The translations under genes and the position numbers were made by a program. 6,088 nt of DNA from Clostridia bacterium (lineage in GTDB: Bacteria; Bacillota; Clostridia; Monoglobales; Monoglobaceae). The DNA is taken from positions 1 to 6,088 of the forward strand of contig JAGALN010000094.1 in NCBI GenBank assembly GCA_017625185.1, written 5' to 3'. The notes beneath the pieces are model-generated. The model was not told the DNA's origin. It saw nothing but the letters and a program-made list of their open reading frames with translations, and searched no databases. Each line of letters begins with the position of its first letter. Within the stretch, counting starts at the first letter, position 1. Below are positions 1 to 4,333 of the stretch, piece after piece.

Positions 1-19
1 AATAAAATAAATAATAATA

Positions 20-39
20 AAAATAATTATAATTATTTT
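20..39. repeat. AT-only perfect palindrome, 20 bp
   Basis: Bases 20-29 and 30-39 are exact reverse complements with no loop, made only of A and T. A second short dyad, AATTATTC (52-59) and GAATAATT (71-78), follows. In such AT-rich DNA these may be chance. They could also be a protein site or the tail of a gene lying to the left of the window. I see no coding region in 1-222. Confidence 0.35.
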
Positions 40-108
40 AGCGATACTTATAATTATTCATATTATAATGGAATAATTGTGTCAAGGTGGTTTGAAAAAA
101 ATAAAAAT

Positions 109-137
109 TTTTTTGTCCCTAACTTGACAAAATCATA
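109..137 (+). repeat. 29-bp exact direct repeat, copy 1
   Basis: Identical to 633-661. The repeat begins with a T tract and runs through GTCCCTAACTTGACA to CATA. This copy lies upstream of the 223-630 gene and contains the -35 box of its predicted promoter. The two copies are offset by 524 bp and bracket that gene together with its leader. Confidence 0.9.
111..132. promoter_or_regulatory. Operator-like dyad overlapping the -35 box
   Basis: TTTTGTC (111-117) and GACAAAA (126-132) form a perfect 7-bp inverted repeat around an 8-nt centre. The right arm covers most of the TTGACA -35 box at 124-129, which is where a repressor would block RNA polymerase. A further GACAAA half-site lies at 155-160, near the predicted transcription start. 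The dyad is seen directly. That a regulator binds it is inference, and I could not match it to a known operator: it resembles, but does not fit, the GlnR/TnrA spacing. Confidence 0.45.
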
Positions 138-160
138 AAGTTTGATATACAAGGGACAAA
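112..160. repeat. 9-bp inverted repeat bracketing the promoter
   Basis: TTTGTCCCT (112-120) and AGGGACAAA (152-160) are exact reverse complements separated by 31 nt that hold the -35 and -10 boxes. The right arm is followed at once by seven T (161-167). For a transcript entering from the left this could fold as a long-loop intrinsic terminator. For the local promoter, the arms lie on either side of the polymerase site. Confidence 0.5.
124..151 (+). promoter_or_regulatory. Sigma-A type promoter for the 223-630 gene
   Basis: A perfect -35 box TTGACA (124-129) and a -10 box TATACA (146-151) are separated by 16 nt. This would start transcription near 158 and give a leader of about 65 nt before the ATG at 223. 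The second repeat copy also has TTGACA (648-653) but no recognisable -10 at the right distance, so this is probably the only promoter here and likely serves both small genes. Confidence 0.6.
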
Positions 161-222
161 TTTTTTTCTGACTTAATACAAGCAGAATTATGTTTGGGTT
201 TTGATAAAAAAGGAGAAAAGAA

Positions 223-630
223 ATGGCAGATTTATTTATAAAAATGGGAGTCAACGCTCCAAGTTCAGATGTTAATGATGTAATGAAGATATTAGAATAT
301 ATTTACGAGCAGGAAATAACAGATAAACAAATTGTTATGCAAGGATATGCAACAGATTTTTCTGTCGGTGCAATTGGAGTTATTTCAAGCATGACAATAA
401 CATTAAAATACAATGACGAGAACAATGAAGAAAAAGAAATAGCGGAACATGTTATTTGTTCTTTAAATAGATTTGTTGATGATGGAGGGAATCTAATTTG
501 TGAAATAACAATCTCAAAAACAGCACATAAATTAGTATGGTTAGTTTTTGAACAGAGAAAGTATGAAGGCAGCGAGGAAGAGCGACAACAGTTTATTCAA
601 GAGCAGGCAAAAGTTCTTGAAATTGTATAA
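223..630 (+). CDS. Unrecognised small protein, 135 aa
   Basis: I do not recognise this family. The start is well supported by AAGGAG at 210-215, seven bases before the ATG. The protein looks soluble and acidic. It has a helical N-terminal part (about residues 15-32), a hydrophobic strand-like segment (about 46-63), an Asn/Glu-rich turn (64-72), two more likely strands (90-98 and 103-110) and a charged Glu/Gln-rich helix at the C-terminus (116-133). There is no signal peptide or convincing membrane segment. This alpha/beta make-up resembles many small immunity-like or accessory proteins, but nothing specific supports such a role. GC is about one third in lines counted by eye, well below the genes from 1030 on. 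A 29-bp direct repeat brackets the gene, and the downstream copy begins two bases after the stop. It is probably co-transcribed with the 680-997 gene from the 124-151 promoter. Confidence 0.78.
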   Translation: MADLFIKMGVNAPSSDVNDVMKILEYIYEQEITDKQIVMQGYATDFSVGAIGVISSMTITLKYNDENNEEKEIAEHVICSLNRFVDDGGNLICEITISKTAHKLVWLVFEQRKYEGSEEERQQFIQEQAKVLEIV

Positions 631-632
631 TA

Positions 633-661
633 TTTTTTGTCCCTAACTTGACAAAATCATA
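633..661 (+). repeat. 29-bp exact direct repeat, copy 2
   Basis: Identical to 109-137. It begins two bases after the stop codon of the 223-630 gene and ends three bases before the ribosome binding site of the next gene. It repeats the TTTTGTC / GACAAAA dyad (635-641 and 650-656) and the TTGACA hexamer (648-653), but lacks the -10 box and the AGGGACAAA arm that follow copy 1. Confidence 0.9.
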
Positions 662-679
662 GTAAGGAGAAGCAACAAA

Positions 680-997
680 ATGAAGAAATGTCGTATTACA
701 ATAATGAAAAAAGTGCATTATGATGATTTGATGGCGCAATATGAAAATCCAATCGAACACGCCTGTGATTTAAAAGAAGGACAAGTTTTTATAGCAAACG
801 GATGGGAGAAACCGGATGGATTCTGTCGTAGTGCATGGGAAACAGTATCTCCTTTTGTCATGGCTTTGTCCCACGGTGGCGGAAACTTTTACGACGGGTG
901 GATGAAAAACCCCAAAACTGCCATGATTTCTTGTAACGATGGATTTAGACCTGTAAGTTTTTATATTGAGGCGTTGGAAGAAGATGCCGAAGCTTGA
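680..997 (+). CDS. TIGR04076 family protein, 105 aa
   Basis: This small protein matches from memory the TIGR04076 family, a group of about 100-residue proteins of unknown function common in Clostridia and some archaea. Its features are the KKCRITIMKK opening (residues 2-11), a central GFCRSAW segment (47-53), a glycine-rich SHGGGNFYDGW stretch (64-74) and the hallmark CNDGFRPVSF near the end (85-94). Cysteines are at 4, 29, 49 and 85. Conserved cysteines suggest metal binding or a redox role, but this is not established. The start at 680 has AAGGAG (664-669) with a rather long 10-nt gap. No membrane segment or signal is present. The gene sits 49 nt after the unrecognised 135-aa gene and 32 nt before the CapA-like gene. 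I see no terminator on either side, so read-through into 1030 is possible. Confidence 0.85.
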   Translation: MKKCRITIMKKVHYDDLMAQYENPIEHACDLKEGQVFIANGWEKPDGFCRSAWETVSPFVMALSHGGGNFYDGWMKNPKTAMISCNDGFRPVSFYIEALEEDAEA

Positions 998-1029
998 TAA
1001 AAAATGAGGGTTGAAAGGAGGTAGACCCT

Positions 1030-2061
1030 ATGAAAACCAAACTGTATCTTGTCTTAAGCCTGCTTATGCTTCTTTCCGGTTGTAGGGGGGATATTCCTGT
1101 CACAAAGGAATCGGCAGAACAAAGGATTAGGAGCATTACCATCTCCTGTGCCGGGGACTGTACCTTAGGTACCGACGTTGCCTTTGGGGGACAGACCTTA
1201 CCCAGAGAGGTGGAGGAACAAGAGGGGGATTACGGTTGGTTCCTCCGGAATGTCTTGCCGATTTTTGGGAAAGACGATCTGACCATGGTGAATCTGGAGG
1301 GAACCCTGACCAAGCGGGGAACAAGGCAGGAAAAAACCTATGCCTTTCGGGGGAACCCGGAATATGTCAGTATCCTGACCGCAGGCAGTGTGGAGGCGGT
1401 TACCCTTGCCAATAATCATAGTTTAGACTATGGGGAAATCAGTCTTGCCGATACCAAGGAGGCACTGGGCACCGTTGGCGTTTGGTGGGTAGAAAATTTA
1501 CATACCATAGTGAAAGAGATAGATGGCGTCAAGGTAGGTATGATTGGTCTGTACGATTTGAACGGCTCGGCACTTAATATGATTCCCCAAACCATGGAGC
1601 AGGTTAAAAATGAGGGTGCGGAACTGATTGTGGTTCAGGTTCATTGGGGCATCGAGGGAGAGGCAATTCCTACGCCGCGGCAGAGAGAAATTGCCCATGC
1701 TGCCATTGATGCGGGGGCTGATTTGGTGATGGGTCATCATCCCCATGTTCTTCAAGGATTGGAAGAATATAAGGGAAAGATGATTGCCTATAGTCTTGGC
1801 AATTTCTGTTTTGGTGGCAACCAGAACCCTACCGATAAAGATACCATGATTTTTCAGCAAACTTTCTTGGTAGGGGAGGGCAAGGTTTTGCCCGAGACCA
1901 AATGGCAGGTGTATCCTTGTAGTATCAGCTCGGTAGCAGAGCGGAATAACTACCAGCCAACCCCTCTATTCGGGGAGGCAGGAGAGGGAATTCGCCATAA
2001 GATTCAGGAGCGAACTGATGCCATAGGAGAGCTTGCGGTTCATTTTGCCGATAGAATTTGA
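1030..2061 (+). CDS. CapA family (PGA_cap) lipoprotein
   Basis: A 343-aa protein of the CapA / poly-gamma-glutamate biosynthesis family, which has a calcineurin-like metallophosphatase fold. It carries a lipoprotein signal: MKTK, a hydrophobic run (residues 5-16) and an LSGC lipobox with Cys18 as the lipidated residue, so it should be anchored on the outside of the membrane. Family motifs appear in order: CAGDCTLGTD (40-49), MVNLEGTLT (86-94), LANNHSLDYG (126-135), VQVHWG (202-207), GHHPHVLQG (235-243) and YSLGNFCFGG (254-263). The Asp, Asn and His residues of these motifs are the expected metal and active-site ligands, and all are present, so the protein looks intact. The start is set by a near-perfect AAAGGAGG (1014-1021) eight bases before the ATG. 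No capB or capC partner is nearby, so a role in polyglutamate capsule is not supported; a hydrolase acting on a cell-envelope polymer is as likely. Its GC is clearly higher than that of the gene at 223-630. Confidence 0.92.
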   Translation: MKTKLYLVLSLLMLLSGCRGDIPVTKESAEQRIRSITISCAGDCTLGTDVAFGGQTLPREVEEQEGDYGWFLRNVLPIFGKDDLTMVNLEGTLTKRGTRQEKTYAFRGNPEYVSILTAGSVEAVTLANNHSLDYGEISLADTKEALGTVGVWWVENLHTIVKEIDGVKVGMIGLYDLNGSALNMIPQTMEQVKNEGAELIVVQVHWGIEGEAIPTPRQREIAHAAIDAGADLVMGHHPHVLQGLEEYKGKMIAYSLGNFCFGGNQNPTDKDTMIFQQTFLVGEGKVLPETKWQVYPCSISSVAERNNYQPTPLFGEAGEGIRHKIQERTDAIGELAVHFADRI

Positions 2062-2062
2062 G

Positions 2063-2092
2063 TTGACAGCCGTGGAAAGCTTATGATAGAAT
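2063..2092 (+). promoter_or_regulatory. Promoter of the TSCPD-PRT-fruK operon
   Basis: TTGACA (2063-2068) is followed after 18 nt by TAGAAT (2087-2092). The bases TG at 2084-2085 give an extended -10 (TGnTAGAAT). Transcription would start near 2099, leaving a leader of about 90 nt that contains the hairpin repeat at 2113-2140. The -35 box begins one base after the stop of the CapA-like gene, and no terminator for that gene is visible before it. Confidence 0.7.
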
Positions 2093-2112
2093 AAGTCTTG
2101 ATGAAACCGTAT

Positions 2113-2140
2113 TGTAGGGACCGGCGTCCTCGACGGTCCG
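2113..2140 (+). repeat. TGTAGGG-type palindromic repeat in the leader
   Basis: TGTAGGG opens the element. GGACCG (2118-2123) pairs with CGGTCC (2134-2139), and the 10 bases between can add two more pairs around a TCCT loop. It ends in CCG and has no T tract, so it is not an ordinary terminator. The core GCGTCCTCGACG (2124-2135) recurs inverted at 6015-6026, inside a larger element that also ends in TGTAGGG read on the minus strand. From memory, short dispersed repeats opening TGTAGGG are frequent in Oscillospiraceae-type genomes; this cannot be confirmed from one window. Confidence 0.65.
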
Positions 2141-2187
2141 TAATAGAATGGTTTGCTTTCAAAAGGACATAAAGGAGCAGAATAAAT

Positions 2188-2439
2188 ATGGAAAAATACA
2201 GTTATCGCACCCGTGGCGTTTGTTCTCGGGAGATTCAGTTTGAATCGGACGGCAAAACGGTGCAAAATATTAAGTTTATCTCCGGCTGCAGCGGAAACAC
2301 CCAAGGGGTTGCGGCTCTGGCAGACGGCATGGAAATCGAAAAAGTAATTCGCCTTTTGGAGGGGATTGACTGCAACGGCAGAGGAACCTCCTGCCCGGCA
2401 CAGCTGGCAAGGGCGCTTCAGGAAATCAAAAACCAATAA
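2188..2439 (+). CDS. TIGR03905-type TSCPD domain protein, 83 aa
   Basis: A stand-alone TSCPD domain of the TIGR03905 type, about the family's usual length. The pattern is N-terminal TRGVCSREI (residues 8-16), FISGCSGNTQG (30-40) and the name-giving GTSCPAQLA (66-74), here with Ala in place of the usual Asp of TSCPD. Cysteines are at 12, 34, 62 and 69; the first three plus Cys69 look suited to bind a metal such as zinc. Related domains occur at the end of B12-dependent ribonucleotide reductases, where a nucleic-acid or regulatory role has been suggested. The function of the free-standing version is unknown. AAAGGAG (2171-2177) lies 10 bases before the ATG. It is the first gene of an apparent operon with the phosphoribosyltransferase (17 nt on) and fruK. 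Confidence 0.92.
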   Translation: MEKYSYRTRGVCSREIQFESDGKTVQNIKFISGCSGNTQGVAALADGMEIEKVIRLLEGIDCNGRGTSCPAQLARALQEIKNQ

Positions 2440-2456
2440 AGAAAGCAGGCGGTTTG

Positions 2457-3026
2457 ATGAAAAATCAGGTTTATACCATGGAAATTGCAGGACTGAAACG
2501 GGATTTGCCCCTCTGTAATGTCCACGACGATTTGTATATTGCGGCGTTTATCATGTTTGGTGATGTGGAGATTACCAAGGCGACGGCAAAGGCACTTCTG
2601 GAGAAGGCTCCGGAGTATGATATTATGATTACCGCAGAGTGTAAGGGAATTCCTCTTCTTTATGAAATGGCACGGCAGGCGGGTGCCCAAAACTATATTG
2701 TAGCAAGAAAAGGTCCCAAAATCTATATGCAGGATTTACATACTACCTATGTGAACTCCATCACAACCGTCAGCCGGCAGACACTTTGCATCGGCGGCAC
2801 CGATGCAGAGGCAATGCGGGGAAAAAGAGTCCTGATTGTGGATGATGTAATCAGCACGGGGGAGTCTTTGGCAGCCCTGGAAAAGCTGGTTACCGAGGTT
2901 GGTGGCGAGATTGTTGGACGGATGGCGGTTCTGGCAGAGGGGGATGCCGCTGACAGAGAGGATATCATCTATCTGGAACGGTTGCCCTTGATTAAGGATA
3001 CCGGCGATGAAATCGTAGCAATTTAG
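2457..3026 (+). CDS. Adenine phosphoribosyltransferase-like protein
   Basis: A 189-aa type I phosphoribosyltransferase, closest in layout to adenine phosphoribosyltransferase (COG0503). This cytosolic enzyme class joins a purine base to PRPP to give a nucleotide and pyrophosphate. The PRPP-binding signature VLIVDDVISTGES is at residues 125-137. ITAECKGIPLLYEMA (58-72) corresponds to the APRT 'ESRGF' region, and YIVARKGPKIYM (80-91) to the 'RKxxKLP' hood segment. These differ from classic APRT, so adenine specificity is likely but not proven; xanthine or another base is possible. An in-frame TTG at 2454 would add one residue. I prefer the ATG at 2457, because the only weak Shine-Dalgarno-like stretch (AGGCGG, 2447-2452) sits too close to the TTG. 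The weak site and the 17-nt gap suggest translation is helped by ribosomes leaving the TSCPD gene. fruK follows after 12 nt. Confidence 0.85.
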   Translation: MKNQVYTMEIAGLKRDLPLCNVHDDLYIAAFIMFGDVEITKATAKALLEKAPEYDIMITAECKGIPLLYEMARQAGAQNYIVARKGPKIYMQDLHTTYVNSITTVSRQTLCIGGTDAEAMRGKRVLIVDDVISTGESLAALEKLVTEVGGEIVGRMAVLAEGDAADREDIIYLERLPLIKDTGDEIVAI

Positions 3027-3038
3027 AAGGAGCGCGTC

Positions 3039-3956
3039 ATGGTTTATACATTGACACTGAATCCGGCACTTGATTATGTGGTCAAGGTCCCCGACTATCG
3101 GAACGGACAGGTGAACCGTGCCGGTGAAACCGCTTTTTTGCCCGGGGGCAAGGGGATTAACGTTTCGATTATGCTGAAGCATCTGGGGATCAATTCCGTT
3201 CCCCTTGGTTTTGCGGCAGGCTTTACCGGTAAGGAGCTGGAACGGTATCTGATTTGCGAGGGATGTGTCCCCGAATTTGTGTACTTGGCAGAGGGGAACA
3301 CCCGCATCAATGTGAAACTGAAGGCGGGTACCGAAACCGAAATCAATGCTCCAGGTCCTAAGGTGACAGAGCGGGAACTGGAGGCTTTGAAAGCACAGAT
3401 TGCCGGTTTGGAGTCGGGGGATTTTCTGGTTCTGGCAGGGAGCATACCCAAGGGTCTTCCCGAGAGCATCTACCGGGATATCATGGCAGACCTTCAGGGA
3501 AAGGGTGTCAATGTGGCAGTGGATACCGAGGGAGATGCCCTGTTGCAGACCTTGCCCTATCAGCCTTTTCTCATCAAACCCAACCATCATGAGCTGGGGG
3601 ATATCTTCGGGGTGGAAATTAACACCAAGGAGATGGCGGCAGAGTATGCCAGAAAACTGCAAAAGCAGGGTGCTCGGAATGTTTTGGTTTCTATGGCAGG
3701 TCAGGGTGCGGTTCTGGCGACGGAAAACGGCAAGGGCTTTGCGGCTGAAGCACCCAAGGGAACAGTGGTCAATTCTACCGGTGCCGGTGATTCCACTGTG
3801 GCAGGTTTTCTTGTCGGTTATCTGGAAACGGAGGATTATGAAACCGCATTTTTAAAAGGAATTTGCTCCGGCAGTGCCACTGCATTCTCCCAAGGATTGG
3901 GAACGGCAGAAGAAGTGGAGGAGCTTTTGCAGTCGGCATCGGCAACGGGAATTTAA
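3039..3956 (+). CDS. fruK: 1-phosphofructokinase (PfkB/ribokinase family)
   Basis: A 305-aa cytosolic sugar-phosphate kinase, a normal length for the family. FruK phosphorylates fructose 1-phosphate, the product of fructose PTS import, to fructose 1,6-bisphosphate, feeding glycolysis. The 1-phosphofructokinase/LacC opening TLTLNPALD is at residues 4-12, PfkB signature 1 (PGGKGINVS) at 35-43, the substrate-contact segment RINVKLKAGTETEINAPGP at 89-107, KPNHHELGDIFG at 180-191, and the catalytic anion-hole motif NSTGAGDSTVAGF at 245-257 with Asp251 as the base. The whole pattern fits FruK better than tagatose-6-phosphate kinase (LacC), the main alternative. AAGGAG (3027-3032) is six bases before the ATG. 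It is the last gene of the operon from 2188 and is followed by a strong terminator. No fructose permease (fruA) or regulator (fruR) is next to it, which is unusual for fruK. Confidence 0.92.
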   Translation: MVYTLTLNPALDYVVKVPDYRNGQVNRAGETAFLPGGKGINVSIMLKHLGINSVPLGFAAGFTGKELERYLICEGCVPEFVYLAEGNTRINVKLKAGTETEINAPGPKVTERELEALKAQIAGLESGDFLVLAGSIPKGLPESIYRDIMADLQGKGVNVAVDTEGDALLQTLPYQPFLIKPNHHELGDIFGVEINTKEMAAEYARKLQKQGARNVLVSMAGQGAVLATENGKGFAAEAPKGTVVNSTGAGDSTVAGFLVGYLETEDYETAFLKGICSGSATAFSQGLGTAEEVEELLQSASATGI

Positions 3957-3975
3957 TAAAATTTTGAAAGACTAG

Positions 3976-4006
3976 AATATCCAAGCTATTGCTTGGATAT
4001 TTTTTT
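3976..4006 (+). terminator. Intrinsic terminator after fruK
   Basis: ATATCCAAGC (3977-3986) pairs perfectly with GCTTGGATAT (3991-4000) around a TATT loop. A3976 and T4001 can add one pair, and a run of T follows to 4006. It lies 20 nt after the fruK stop and only 55 nt before ptsH, so the PTS genes need their own promoter or read-through. I could not find a convincing promoter in 4007-4061. Confidence 0.9.
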
Positions 4007-4061
4007 CTTTTTATGGCAACAATGAAAAAAGAAATGTCAGACAGAAAAGGGGGAACTTTCT

Positions 4062-4319
4062 ATGAGAGAGTTTACTTATACCATTCAGGATGCAGATGGC
4101 ATCCATGCAAGACCAGCGGGATTATTGGTCAAGGAGGCGGGAAAGTATCAATCAAGCATTACGCTGTGCTGTGGAGAGAAAACCGGGGATGCCAAACGAA
4201 TTTTTTCGGTAATGGCATTGGGTGTTAAGTGCGGACAGACCTTGCGGGTAACCGCAGAGGGGGCGGATGAGGAAACCGCAGCAGTAAGTCTTGAGCAGTT
4301 TTTTAAGGAGAATCTATAA
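4062..4319 (+). CDS. ptsH: HPr phosphocarrier protein, Ser46 replaced
   Basis: An 85-aa HPr, the small cytosolic phosphocarrier of the sugar phosphotransferase system. It accepts phosphate from Enzyme I on His15 and hands it to Enzyme IIA domains. The active site DADGIHARPAG (residues 10-20) is intact, with His15 and Arg17. The segment that in Bacillus subtilis HPr reads LKSIMGVMSLG is here AKRIFSVMALG (44-54). Arg therefore occupies position 46, where HPr kinase/phosphorylase would phosphorylate Ser, and Gly49 is Ser. As encoded, this HPr cannot be phosphorylated at position 46, so it should not take part in CcpA-type catabolite repression by the usual route. From memory, similar HPr proteins without Ser46 occur in other Clostridia, so this is probably a lineage type and not damage. 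The start has AAAGGGGG (4046-4053) eight bases upstream. ptsI follows after 14 nt. Confidence 0.95.
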   Translation: MREFTYTIQDADGIHARPAGLLVKEAGKYQSSITLCCGEKTGDAKRIFSVMALGVKCGQTLRVTAEGADEETAAVSLEQFFKENL

Positions 4320-4333
4320 AAGGAGAGAGCCTC

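Noticed and set aside
57..85. Possible divergent promoter on the minus strand (TTGACA complement at 80-85)
   Set aside because: The matching -10 after 17 nt would be TATGAA, which is weak, and no gene is visible to the left to be transcribed.
112..160. Invertible (phase-variable) promoter
   Set aside because: The arms are only 9 bp and 31 nt apart. Known promoter invertons have longer arms and usually larger segments, and no invertase is in the window.
63..254. Minus-strand 63-codon open frame across the left leader
   Set aside because: It overlaps the promoter and the start of a well-supported + strand gene, is a low-complexity AT-rich translation and has no ribosome binding site that I can see.
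1498..1860. Minus-strand 120-codon open frame inside the CapA-like gene
   Set aside because: It lies entirely within a gene with all family motifs in frame; its translation has no recognisable domain.
2062..2187. Riboswitch or T-box in the operon leader
   Set aside because: Apart from the TGTAGGG hairpin I see no conserved aptamer pattern and no terminator/antiterminator pair.
2454..2456. TTG start for the phosphoribosyltransferase
   Set aside because: It is directly followed by ATG, and the Shine-Dalgarno-like bases end only one base before the TTG.
2736..3662. Minus-strand 308-codon open frame antisense to the phosphoribosyltransferase and fruK
   Set aside because: It is long, but it covers the antisense of two confident enzymes and their junction, with Cys/His-rich unstructured translation and no start signals.
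3400..3855. Second + strand frame inside fruK
   Set aside because: An out-of-frame translation rich in Trp and Arg, with no independent support; fruK is unbroken across it.
3989..4228. Small + strand frame beginning in the terminator and overlapping ptsH
   Set aside because: It starts in the terminator stem-loop and is out of frame with a textbook HPr gene.
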